Assembly: GCA_029210625.1 (NCBI GenBank)
Contig: JARGFU010000022.1
Location: forward strand, 25,051 to 89,050
Length of the DNA: 64,000 nt
Reading direction: 5' to 3'
Origin: Deltaproteobacteria bacterium
GTDB lineage: Bacteria; Myxococcota; Myxococcia; SLRQ01
A program made the translations under genes and the position numbers. Position 1 is the first letter of the stretch; the number at the start of each line of letters is the position of its first letter. Of this stretch, positions 27,422-34,498 are shown piece by piece. The notes below the pieces were generated by a model. It made no database searches, was not told the DNA's origin, and was given only the letters and a program-made list of their open reading frames with translations.

Positions 27422-28942
27422 GTGAGCGTCATCATCGGAATCGACCTGGGGACCACCAACTCCTGCGCGGCCTTCATGGACCCGTCGGGGAAGGTGAAGC
27501 TCATTCCCTACAAGGATGGCACCCACACGATCCCCTCCATCTTCGCGGTGGACGACAAGGGGAACGAGCTGGTGGGGCACGACGCCAAGCGTCAGTGGCA
27601 GCTCAACCCACGCAACACGATCTACGCCTCGAAGCGGTTGATCGGCCGGAACTACAAGTCCGACGTCGTCGACACGATGGCCAACGTCGTGGCGTACGAG
27701 ATGCACGAGGGCACCGAGGAGAACGAGGTGCTCATCCGGGTCGGCGGCCGGGACTTCCACATGTCCGAGATCGCCGCTCGCATCCTGGAGAAGGTGCGGG
27801 GCGTGGCCCAGGACTTCCTCCAGATGCCGGTCACCCAGGCCGTGGTCACCGTCCCGGCCTACTTCACCGACCGGCAGCGGCAGGCGGTGAAGGACGCGGG
27901 CAAGAAGATCGACCTCGAGGTGGTGCGGATCATCAACGAGCCCACCGCCGCGGCCCTCGCCTACGGCGTCGGCAAGCAGATGAACGAGACCGTGCTGGTC
28001 TTCGACCTGGGCGGCGGCACCTTCGACGTCTCGGTGATCGAGATCCGGGACCGGGTCTTCGAGGTGAAGTCCACCGGCGGCGACATCTTCCTGGGCGGCA
28101 TCGACTTCGACAACGCGCTGATCTCCTTCATCCTGGGCGAGTTCCGCTCCGAGCACGACATCGACCTCTCCACCGACCCGGTGGCGATGCAGCGGATCAA
28201 GGACCTGGCCGAGCGCACCAAGATCGATCTCTCCGAGCGCGAGTCGGTGCCCTTCTCGATCCCCTTCGTGACGATGACCCCCCAGGGGCTCCCCCTGAAC
28301 ATCGACGTGACCATCGACCGGGAGCTCTTCCAGGCCCTCACCTCGCCGCTCCTCGAGCGCTGCGTCGCGAAGGTCGACGAGGTCCTCTCCGAGGCGGGCT
28401 TGACCGCCGACCAGATCGACGAGGTCATGCTGGTGGGCGGCCAGTCCCGGATGCCGCTCATCCACCAGCAGCTGACCGAGTACTTCGGCCAGGCGCCCTC
28501 CAAGGCCGTGCACCCGGACGAGGCCGTGGCGATCGGCGCCGCCCTCTACGCCCACAGCCTCGAGGACGACACCGAGCTGCGCATCCAGCTCCTCGACGTC
28601 ATCCCCATGGCCATCGGGCTCGAGCGGGCCGGCGGGAAGTTCCACAAGATCTTCGACCGCAACGCCCCCCTCCCCAACGCCAAGGCCATCACCGCCACCA
28701 CCAGCTTCGACGGCCAGAGCTCCCTGGCGATGCGCATCTACCAGGGCGACGCCGACGAGGCCACGGAGAACGAGCTCCTCGGCGACTTCCTCTTCGAGGG
28801 CATCAAGTCGGCGGCCGCGGGCTCGGCGCGGGTCGAGGTCACCTTCGATCTGAACATCGAGGGCATCCTCACCATGTCGGCCAAGGATCCCGACTCCGGA
28901 CGCGAGATGAAGACCACCGTCCGGGTGAAGGCCAGCAGCTGA
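27422..28942 (+). CDS. Short Hsp70 (DnaK-like) chaperone without lid
   Basis: The 506-residue protein has a full actin-like ATPase domain (GIDLGTTNSCAAF near the N terminus; FDLGGGTFDVSVIEI; VGGQSRMPLI) and a beta-sandwich substrate-binding domain, but ends at VRVKASS, about 100 residues before a normal DnaK. The helical lid and the EEVD-like tail are therefore missing. Such short Hsp70s occur in several copies in Myxococcota and presumably hold clients differently or work with special J proteins, none of which is encoded here. The GTG start at 27422 is the first codon matching family N termini. It ends convergently with clpX. Confidence 0.9.
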   Translation: MSVIIGIDLGTTNSCAAFMDPSGKVKLIPYKDGTHTIPSIFAVDDKGNELVGHDAKRQWQLNPRNTIYASKRLIGRNYKSDVVDTMANVVAYEMHEGTEENEVLIRVGGRDFHMSEIAARILEKVRGVAQDFLQMPVTQAVVTVPAYFTDRQRQAVKDAGKKIDLEVVRIINEPTAAALAYGVGKQMNETVLVFDLGGGTFDVSVIEIRDRVFEVKSTGGDIFLGGIDFDNALISFILGEFRSEHDIDLSTDPVAMQRIKDLAERTKIDLSERESVPFSIPFVTMTPQGLPLNIDVTIDRELFQALTSPLLERCVAKVDEVLSEAGLTADQIDEVMLVGGQSRMPLIHQQLTEYFGQAPSKAVHPDEAVAIGAALYAHSLEDDTELRIQLLDVIPMAIGLERAGGKFHKIFDRNAPLPNAKAITATTSFDGQSSLAMRIYQGDADEATENELLGDFLFEGIKSAAAGSARVEVTFDLNIEGILTMSAKDPDSGREMKTTVRVKASS

Positions 28943-28947
28943 TCCAC

Positions 28948-28966
28948 GGGGGTGCCGCGCACCCCC
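28948..28966. terminator. Hairpin between convergent hsp70 and clpX
   Basis: GGGGGTGC-CGC-GCACCCCC lies in the 30-base gap between the two stop codons and could stop transcription from either side. It has no U-run. Confidence 0.5.
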
Positions 28967-28972
28967 GCCCGA

Positions 28973-30259
28973 TCACCCAGCTTTCTTCTCGAGCGCGAGC
29001 ACCGGCTCCTCGCCGCGCTCGATCACGCCCTTGGTGATCTTCACTTCCTTGACCCCCTCCTGGAAGGGGGTGTCGTACATGATGTCGAGCATGGCGTTCT
29101 CCATGATCGACCGCAGACCGCGGGCGCCGGAGGAGCGCTCGACGGCCTCGCGGGCCACCGCCCGCAGGGCGCCGTCGGTGAAGTGGAGCTTCACGCCCTC
29201 CATCTCGAAGAGCTTCTGGTACTGCTTCACCAGCGCGTTCTTCGGACCGGAGAGGATGGTCACCAGGTCGGACTCGGAGAGCTCGTCCAGGGTCGCGATG
29301 ACCGGCAGCCGGCCGACGAACTCGGGGATCAGGCCGAACTTCACCAGATCCTCGGGCTCGATGGCGGCCAGGAGCTCGCCCACGGTGTTGTCGGCCTTGG
29401 TGGCGATCTTCGCGCCGAAGCCCAGGCCCTTCACGCCGACCCGGCGGCGGATCGTGTCCTCGATGCCGCCGAAGGCGCCGCCGCAGATGAAGAGCACGTC
29501 GCTGGTGTCGACCTGCACGTACTCCTGCTGGTTGTACTTCTTGCCGCCCCGGGGGGTGACGTTGGCGCGGCTGCCCTCGACGATCTTCAGGAGGGCCTGC
29601 TGCACGCCCTCGCCAGAGACGTCCCGGGTCACCGAGGGGGTGTCGCCCTTGCGAGCGATCTTGTCGATCTCGTCGATGTAGACGATGCCGCGAGAGGCCC
29701 GGTCCACGTCGTAGTCGGCGGCGTGGAGGAGGTTCTGGATGATGTTCTCCACGTCCTCGCCCACGTAGCCGGCCTCGGTGAGGCTGGTGGCGTCGGCGAT
29801 CGTGAAGGGCACCTCGAGCATCCGGGCCAGGGACTGGGCCAGCAGGGTCTTGCCGGAGCCCGTGGGGCCCAGGAGCATGATGTTGCTCTTCTGGAGCTCG
29901 ACCGGCTCCTCACCGGCCGGCCGGCTGCCCGCGGTGGCGGTGCCGCTGCGGCGGTTGGTGCGCTTGGAGTGGATCCGCTTGTAGTGGTTGTAGACCGCGA
30001 CCGCGAGGACCTTCTTGGCGCGCTGCTGGCCGACGACGTAGTCGTCGAGGAAGGTCTTGATCTCCTCCGGGGTGGGGAGGTTCATGCTCGAGGCTTCGTC
30101 CTCGCGCTCGGCCTCCTCGGCCACGATGTCGTTGCAGAGCCGGATGCACTCGTCGCAGATGTAGACCGTGGGGCCGGCGATGAGCTTGCGCACCTCGCGC
30201 TGGCCCTTGCCACAGAAGGAGCAGGACAGATTTCCGGGTTGATGATCGCGACGACTCAT
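28973..30259 (-). CDS. clpX: ATP-dependent Clp protease ATP-binding subunit ClpX
   Basis: The 428-residue AAA+ unfoldase feeds proteins to ClpP. It has an N-terminal zinc-binding domain with four Cys (CSFC and CDEC), Walker A GPTGSGKT, Walker [11 protein letters not shown], pore loop GYVG, and an LGF loop of the kind that docks on ClpP. Length is typical. The ATG at 30259 is chosen because it gives the standard MSRRD-type N terminus; the frame stays open far upstream. The usual neighbours clpP and tig are absent, so ClpP must be encoded elsewhere. The upstream 77 bases contain two copies of CGTTTCGAG 47 bases apart that may be regulatory. Confidence 0.95.
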   Translation of the reverse strand: MSRRDHQPGNLSCSFCGKGQREVRKLIAGPTVYICDECIRLCNDIVAEEAEREDEASSMNLPTPEEIKTFLDDYVVGQQRAKKVLAVAVYNHYKRIHSKRTNRRSGTATAGSRPAGEEPVELQKSNIMLLGPTGSGKTLLAQSLARMLEVPFTIADATSLTEAGYVGEDVENIIQNLLHAADYDVDRASRGIVYIDEIDKIARKGDTPSVTRDVSGEGVQQALLKIVEGSRANVTPRGGKKYNQQEYVQVDTSDVLFICGGAFGGIEDTIRRRVGVKGLGFGAKIATKADNTVGELLAAIEPEDLVKFGLIPEFVGRLPVIATLDELSESDLVTILSGPKNALVKQYQKLFEMEGVKLHFTDGALRAVAREAVERSSGARGLRSIMENAMLDIMYDTPFQEGVKEVKITKGVIERGEEPVLALEKKAG

Positions 30260-30265
30260 GAGGCT

Positions 30266-30321
30266 CGTTTCGAGAGTACCACCATTTTGGGCCCGTACTT
30301 CCTTTTGTACAGCGTTTCGAG
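30266..30321. promoter_or_regulatory. Direct repeats CGTTTCGAG upstream of clpX
   Basis: The 9-mer CGTTTCGAG occurs at 30266-30274 and 30313-30321, bracketing most of the clpX upstream gap. The first copy also forms CTCG-TTT-CGAG. This spacing could hold a regulator dimer pair. It does not fit a sigma-32 consensus well. Confidence 0.3.
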
Positions 30322-30336
30322 GGTCTGTGGGGCGCC

Positions 30337-30984
30337 CTAGGCCGCCCGCTCGGCGGCCAGGGCCTCGAGGTCGGCGGCCAGGGCTCCGGCCCGATCCTTG
30401 AGCTCGGGGGGCACGATGGCCAGGCTCTCGGTCGCCTCGGCCAGCTTGGCGGCCGCCCGGGCCAGCTTCTTGAGCCGCACGTGGACCGGGGGCTCCGGAG
30501 GGGGCGGGGTCGGCCAGCGGGTCTTGAGCATCTTCTGGACCTTGGCCGCGGTGGGCGGGCTGCCCTCGAAGACCTCTCCCCGGAAGGTGGCGTACTCCTG
30601 ATCGCCGATCTGCCCCTTGTCCTCGGCCTCGGTGAGGACCCGCAGGACCTCGAAGTCGGGGAGCTTGGCCCGGGCCTCCGGGCGCTCCCGGGCCTCGGCC
30701 AGGAGGCTGGGCTCCCGCCGCTCCATGAAGCCGTAGGTGGCGGTGAGCTTGTGGGCGGTCGCCTTCTTGATGTGCAGCTCGCGCTCGCAGTAGCGCTCGA
30801 AGTCGTCGAAGCCCCACTCCTTGTAGACGGCGGCGTCCCGCACCTGGGTCAGGAGCTGGCCCAGCTCCACCCAGGCGTGCTTGAAGTCCAGCGCGCTGGC
30901 CAGCACCTGAAATCGCAGGGAGCCGGGCGCCAGCTGGGCCAGGCGCTCCTCGATCGCGATCATCGACTTGGTCTTCTTCGTCAT
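30337..30984 (-). CDS. Conserved hypothetical protein
   Basis: The 215-residue protein has no export signal and is predicted cytoplasmic. The first 150 residues are helical, with a central segment ([20 protein letters not shown], then [20 protein letters not shown]) that looks like a DNA- or protein-binding helical motif. A Pro-rich spacer (PTPPPPEPP) follows, then an Ala/Leu/Glu-rich coiled-coil-like C terminus. I do not recognise a family. ATG 30984 begins MTKKTKSM; upstream codons in the frame are Pro/Arg-rich junk. It is followed by clpX 77 bases later on the same strand. Confidence 0.65.
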   Translation of the reverse strand: MTKKTKSMIAIEERLAQLAPGSLRFQVLASALDFKHAWVELGQLLTQVRDAAVYKEWGFDDFERYCERELHIKKATAHKLTATYGFMERREPSLLAEARERPEARAKLPDFEVLRVLTEAEDKGQIGDQEYATFRGEVFEGSPPTAAKVQKMLKTRWPTPPPPEPPVHVRLKKLARAAAKLAEATESLAIVPPELKDRAGALAADLEALAAERAA

Positions 30985-31047
30985 GGGCCGGATCTCATAC
31001 CCGACCCCCCGGCCCCTTGCCACCCGATCGCCTCCACCGCGGCGCTT

Positions 31048-31230
31048 GCGGGCCCCAGGGACGGGCCCTCCCGGGGGACGCTCACCTCCCGCCGGGCCCG
31101 TGCCGGCTCGCCACACCGCCGCTAGGCCCGGCTCCGGCTCGCTCGGCAGCGGCACCGCCCGGATCGGAGGTGCGCGAGCGGCCGGGCGGTACCGCCGACG
31201 CCCCCGAGAGGGCCCGTCCCTGGGGCCCGC
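31048..31230. repeat. Nested long inverted repeat
   Basis: A perfect 23-base arm at 31048-31070 (GCGGGCCCCAGGG plus ten bases) recurs inverted at 31208-31230. Inside lies a second pair, 31150-31161 and 31183-31194, matching at 11 of 12 bases. The whole could fold into one long stem-loop of about 180 bases on either strand. It may be a structured RNA, a REP/MITE-like element, or a strong terminator. Confidence 0.6.
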
Positions 31231-31405
31231 GCGCCGCTCTCGAGAGACCGCGCGCAGGCCGCGCTATCGGGAGACCGGCCCCCGTTCTTCGATGGTAGCC
31301 CGGGAAACCAGGCTCGCGGAGGGACCACTCGGTGCTGAGAGGCGAGCGTCCCCCGGCCAGGTTGCTCCCCCTCAGCCCGCGAAGGCCGCAACGGAAGCAC
31401 GCGCG

Positions 31406-31449
31406 TTTTCGGGCGAAGCCCGAAAAGGTGCCCGAACCCGAAGGGTTCG
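31406..31449. terminator. Tandem hairpin terminator
   Basis: TTTTCGGGC-GAA-GCCCGAAAA (31406-31426) and CGAACCC-GAA-GGGTTCG (31433-31449) sit directly behind the stop at 31452 (minus strand). The first hairpin is flanked by A and T runs on both sides, so it can work in both directions. Confidence 0.7.
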
Positions 31450-31451
31450 CG

Positions 31452-32429
31452 TCAGCGGATGGTGAAGGACTGGCTGACGGTCGGGCGCTCGCCGTCGAAG
31501 GGCTTGAAGCGCCACTTGGCCATCTCGCGCTGGAAGCACTTCTCCATCGGCGTCCCACGCAGCTGCCGGTTGTCGATCCAGATCTTGCCGACCTTGCCGG
31601 CGTTGGTGACCACGAACTCGAAGGGGATGCTGCCCTTGAAGCCGGTCCGCTGGACCTCCTCCTTGATGCAGGGGAAGAGGGTCGAGGACTGCTTCTTCAG
31701 CACGCTCTGGATGTGGCCCATGTCGTACTGGGGCTTGCCCATCGCCAGCCCGTCGGAGTCGGCCGGCCCGGTCTCTCCGCCGGGGGCCTGGGTCCCGGCC
31801 GCGCCCGCGGAGGCCACGGCGGTGCCCTCGGGCTTCTTCTCGGTGCCGCTGGGCTTCTTGCCGGTGGAGCCGGGCTTCCTCCCGGAGGTGGCCGGCTTCC
31901 TGCCGCTGGTGGAGGTGGCGCCCGGGCGCCGCTCGCCCTCGGGCAGGTCCACGTCGAGGTAGTCCTCCCCGGCCTCGCCGGAGAGGTGGGTGGAGAGGGA
32001 GGCCAGCGCGATCACCGGCGGGCTGACGGTGATGCCGATCTCGGCGAGCTCGGCGGAGCTCTCACCGATCCGCCGGGAGGTCACGTAGTACCAGGCCCCG
32101 CCGGCGACCATGGCCACCAGGATCACCGCCGAGACGGCGATGACGGCCAGCTTCACCCGGCGGGAGCGCCGGCGGGCGGCCTCGTCGCTCTTCTTCTCCC
32201 GCATGACCCGGGAGCGGGCCTGCGCCTTGGCCACGTGGACCCGGAAGAACTCGAACTCCCGCAGGTGCCTCCACTCGCCCTCGTCCTCGTTGGCCACCAT
32301 GGACTCGGGGGTGATCTCACCCGAACCGAGCTTGTCGATGATCGTCGAGGCCGGGACGGGCCCCATCAGGAGGTCCCTGTCCTTGAACAGCCACTGTCCG
32401 CCACTCGTGCCCAGATCCATGCTCGTCAT
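31452..32429 (-). CDS. GYF-TM-AgmX/PglI C-terminal domain protein
   Basis: This 325-residue inner-membrane protein has three parts. Residues about 10-65 form a GYF_2-like domain (WLFKDRDLLMGPV, ITPESMVA). A single transmembrane helix follows at about 92-115 after an Arg-rich stop. The periplasmic part has a Lys/Gly/Pro linker and a TonB-like AgmX/PglI C-terminal domain (about 225-325: LFPCIKEE, IPFEFVVTNAGKV, KWRFKPFDGE). In Myxococcus the related AgmX/GltJ protein couples the inner-membrane motor to envelope complexes, so a force- or signal-transmitting role is plausible but inferred. ATG 32429 and ATG 32420 are both possible starts. Confidence 0.8.
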   Translation of the reverse strand: MTSMDLGTSGGQWLFKDRDLLMGPVPASTIIDKLGSGEITPESMVANEDEGEWRHLREFEFFRVHVAKAQARSRVMREKKSDEAARRRSRRVKLAVIAVSAVILVAMVAGGAWYYVTSRRIGESSAELAEIGITVSPPVIALASLSTHLSGEAGEDYLDVDLPEGERRPGATSTSGRKPATSGRKPGSTGKKPSGTEKKPEGTAVASAGAAGTQAPGGETGPADSDGLAMGKPQYDMGHIQSVLKKQSSTLFPCIKEEVQRTGFKGSIPFEFVVTNAGKVGKIWIDNRQLRGTPMEKCFQREMAKWRFKPFDGERPTVSQSFTIR

Positions 32430-32506
32430 TCGGGGTGCCCATCTTGAAGTTCCGGGCGGCCTCTCTGCCGCCTTGCCCTCGCTTCCCCGATGCGACGCAG
32501 TCTAGC

Positions 32507-33340
32507 ATGAACCCGATGCGATACGCGCTTCGGTTGGCCTACGACGGAGGGGCCTTCGTGGGCTGGCAGCGCCACCCCGGGCAACGCACCGTGCAGGGGG
32601 TGGTGGAGGAGGCCCTCGCCGAGCTGGGCTGCCCCACCACGGTGCAGTGCGCCTCCCGCACCGACGCCGGCGTGCACGCCCTCGGGCAGATCGCCCACTT
32701 CAAGGCCGAGGAGGCCCTGCCCCCCGACCTGGCGCCCCGGCTCGCCGCCCGGCTCCCGGCCGACCTGCGCCTCCACGGCCTGGTGGAGGCCCCGCCCCGC
32801 TTCCACGCCCGCTTCTCGGCGCGGGGGAAGATCTACACCTACCTCGTCTGCCTCCCGGCCGCGCCGGAGCGGATCGAGGCGGACGCCTTCCTCCGGGAGC
32901 GGGTCTGGACCCTCCCCGATCCCCGCTCCTTCCCCGAGCGGCCGGCCGGGGGCGGCCTCGATCTGCCGGCCATGCAGGCCGCGGCCGACGCCCTGCGGGG
33001 CCGGCGGGACTTGAGTGGCCTGGCCACGATTCGCCGGCCGGTGCACGACCGGCGGAAGACCCGCCGCAAGATGGGGGTCCTGCGCTGGCGCTCCCTGCCC
33101 TACCCCGGCGAGGCCGGCGGCGTGCTCCACGCGCTCACGGTGAGCGGCGACGCCTTCCTGAAGCACCAGATCCGCAACCTGGTCGGCCTCCTCGTCGAGG
33201 TCGGCTACGGCCGGATCGCGCCGGCCGAGGTCGCGGGGCTGGTGGCTTCGCGGCGGACCCACCAGGGTCCGCGGGCACCCGGCCGGGGCTTGATGCTCCA
33301 GCGGGTGCGCTACCCGAAGGGACTGGATCCCTTCGGGTAG
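32507..33340 (+). CDS. truA: tRNA pseudouridine(38-40) synthase TruA
   Basis: The 277-residue enzyme isomerises uridines 38, 39 and 40 in tRNA anticodon arms. The family motif with catalytic Asp is SRTDAGVHALGQ near residue 60. LRLAYDGGAFVGWQRHP at the start and KHQIRNLVGLLVEVGYGRI near the end are also diagnostic. Length is normal. The start is ATG 32507 (MNPMRYALRL); ATG 32516 is equally usable. No clear ribosome-binding site precedes either. It is divergent from the GYF/AgmX gene. Its last codons and stop lie in a perfect 13-base inverted repeat. Confidence 0.95.
   Translation: MNPMRYALRLAYDGGAFVGWQRHPGQRTVQGVVEEALAELGCPTTVQCASRTDAGVHALGQIAHFKAEEALPPDLAPRLAARLPADLRLHGLVEAPPRFHARFSARGKIYTYLVCLPAAPERIEADAFLRERVWTLPDPRSFPERPAGGGLDLPAMQAAADALRGRRDLSGLATIRRPVHDRRKTRRKMGVLRWRSLPYPGEAGGVLHALTVSGDAFLKHQIRNLVGLLVEVGYGRIAPAEVAGLVASRRTHQGPRAPGRGLMLQRVRYPKGLDPFG
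33310..33340. terminator. Perfect 13-bp hairpin containing the truA stop codon
   Basis: CTACCCGAAGGGA at 33310-33322 pairs with TCCCTTCGGGTAG at 33328-33340 over a 5-base loop; the TAG is the truA stop. The converging operon ends at 33350, so the hairpin could terminate both. Confidence 0.6.
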
Positions 33341-33349
33341 GCGAGCGGA

Positions 33350-33502
33350 CTAATCCAGCAGGGCGCGACGGACCCGACGCAGCTCGTCGGAGAACTCGCG
33401 GTCGATGAGGGTGGTGACCAGGGCGTCGAGCTCGTCGTAGGCGGTCTCGAGGCGCTTCTGGTCGGCGTCCAGGGGGAGGCTTCCACGGATGGTGGCGTTC
33501 AT
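33350..33502 (-). CDS. Small protein, 50 residues, unknown
   Basis: ATG 33502 begins MNATIRGSLPLD and the protein ends VRRALLD. It is mostly helical and charged, with no export signal. Its ATG follows the stop of the preceding 35-residue gene with no spacer, and both lie behind the ribbon-helix-helix gene, which supports a real three-gene operon. I do not recognise a family. It might be a small antitoxin- or adaptor-like protein, but nothing proves it. Confidence 0.55.
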   Translation of the reverse strand: MNATIRGSLPLDADQKRLETAYDELDALVTTLIDREFSDELRRVRRALLD

Positions 33503-33610
33503 CTAGCGATTCCTCTCATGCTCGACCGCCTCCTTGTAGAAGCGGGCGAAAGGCAGCTCGTTGACGTTCTTCTCGGCGACGATCCGGTACCAGCGAAGCT
33601 CGGTGCTCAT
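33503..33610 (-). CDS. Very small protein, 35 residues, unknown
   Basis: ATG 33610 gives MSTELRWYRIVAEKNV and ends HERNR. It starts 11 bases after the ribbon-helix-helix gene stop and ends exactly where the next ATG begins. The upstream bases GGGACGAAGGATG include AAGG close to the start. Too short for family assignment; support comes from tight packing and codon-like composition. Confidence 0.45.
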   Translation of the reverse strand: MSTELRWYRIVAEKNVNELPFARFYKEAVEHERNR

Positions 33611-33621
33611 CCTTCGTCCCT

Positions 33622-33792
33622 TCAGATCAGGTGGGCGTACTTGCCCAGCAGGTCGGAGATGGCCTCACGGAGGTACTCGCTCTGACGCACGCGGGTGTGG
33701 ACCGAGAGGTCGCGGAGGCGCTCGTAGTCCTCGCGGGGGAGGCGAATCACGAGTCCAGTGAGGCGGCGGGTCTTCGGCGATGCGTCGTACAC
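33622..33792 (-). CDS. Ribbon-helix-helix DNA-binding protein
   Basis: The 56-residue protein starts at GTG 33792 with GGAGG 4 bases upstream. It reads TGLVIRLPREDYERLRDLS (strand and first helix), then VRQSEYLREAISDLLGKY (second helix), the shape of CopG/MetJ/Arc-type ribbon-helix-helix repressors, which bind operators as dimers of dimers. It leads a three-gene operon of very small proteins. A promoter (TTGACC, 16 bases, TACGGT) overlaps an inverted repeat CGGGTAA...TTACCCG, a good candidate for autoregulation. Toxin-antitoxin-like organisation is possible, but no toxin is recognisable. Confidence 0.75.
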   Translation of the reverse strand: MYDASPKTRRLTGLVIRLPREDYERLRDLSVHTRVRQSEYLREAISDLLGKYAHLI

Positions 33793-33830
33793 GGGTCCTC
33801 CGGGGCGGGGGTTGTCCTACATCCACCTCC

Positions 33831-33870
33831 ACCGTAGCAGCGGGTAAGACACGGTCAAAAAAGTTACCCG
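33831..33870 (-). promoter_or_regulatory. Promoter and operator of the ribbon-helix-helix operon
   Basis: On the minus strand TTGACC (33858-33853), a 16-base spacer and TACGGT (33836-33831) form a plausible sigma-70-type promoter. CGGGTAA (33841-33847) and TTACCCG (33864-33870) form an inverted repeat centred near the -35 box, a likely repressor site. Confidence 0.5.
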
Positions 33871-33879
33871 TCTCACCGT

Positions 33880-33927
33880 GGAAAAGCCGTGCACGTCCAC
33901 GTGCACGTTCACGTTCACGGCCTTTCC
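33880..33927. repeat. Hexamer-repeat element with inverted ends, copy 1
   Basis: GGAAAAGCCGTG, four CACGTN hexamers (cacgtc, cacgtg, cacgtt, cacgtt), then CACGGCCTTTCC. The two ends are inverted copies with one mismatch. It abuts the stop codon of the gene at 33928 and may fold as a terminator hairpin. Relatives occur at 45245 and 63184. Confidence 0.6.
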
Positions 33928-34488
33928 CTAGAACCGAAGTTGAAGCGCGGCTCTCGCCTCGGCCCAGCCGAACATCGCGGCGCCGGCGGTGCCCAGCGCG
34001 CCGAGCTCGAGGACCAGCCCGGCGTCGGGCCCGAGCTCGTAGATCATGCCCCCCGCCGCCCGCAGCCCCGCCTGCGGTCCCCCGTGGTAGGCGAGCGCCA
34101 GCTCGATCTCGAGGAAGGTCTTCCAGCGCTCCCGCCCGAAGTAGGTGCGGTAGCCACCGGAGAGCATCACCCCGGGCCAGGCGGCGAGGTAGCTGCCGCG
34201 CAGGCGCAGGCCCACCTCGTCGCCGGAGCCCTCGAGGCCGCGGGCGAGGCGCAGCTCGAGCCCGATCCCGGGGCCGTCCTCGGCCTGGCCCCGCAGCACC
34301 GAGCGCATGGCGTAGAGGAAGACCGGCGCCACCTCGAGGACCGTCCGGCCCGCGTGATCGAGCCCCCGCAGCGGCGGGTCGAGGTAGCGCGCGCTCCCCT
34401 GCCCCGCCGGTGCCGCCGCGGCGCCCAGCGGCACGAGCAGGAGGAGGGCGAGCAGCAGCCCGCCCACCCGCGAGGGAGCTGTCGTCAT
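33928..34488 (-). CDS. Exported outer-membrane beta-barrel-like protein
   Basis: The 186-residue protein begins MTTAPSRVGG and has a strong signal peptide cut after about residue 25 (GAAAA). The mature part alternates short amphipathic strands (LEVAPVFLYAM, GLELRLARGL, GLRLRGSYLAA, FLEIELALAY, AEARAALQLRF) and ends in Phe, as outer-membrane barrels do. No family is recognised. ATG 34488 follows the stop of the large lipoprotein by 10 bases, so the two form an operon. Confidence 0.65.
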   Translation of the reverse strand: MTTAPSRVGGLLLALLLLVPLGAAAAPAGQGSARYLDPPLRGLDHAGRTVLEVAPVFLYAMRSVLRGQAEDGPGIGLELRLARGLEGSGDEVGLRLRGSYLAAWPGVMLSGGYRTYFGRERWKTFLEIELALAYHGGPQAGLRAAGGMIYELGPDAGLVLELGALGTAGAAMFGWAEARAALQLRF

Positions 34489-34498
34489 GGCCCCGGGT

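Larger units (their letters stand above)
30985..31451. other. 467-bp non-coding region rich in inverted repeats
   Basis: No supportable gene was found. The left half is occupied by a long nested inverted repeat (31048-31230), and the right end by two strong hairpins next to the stop of the neighbouring gene. The space between (about 31231-31405) shows nothing I can name. Confidence 0.6.
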
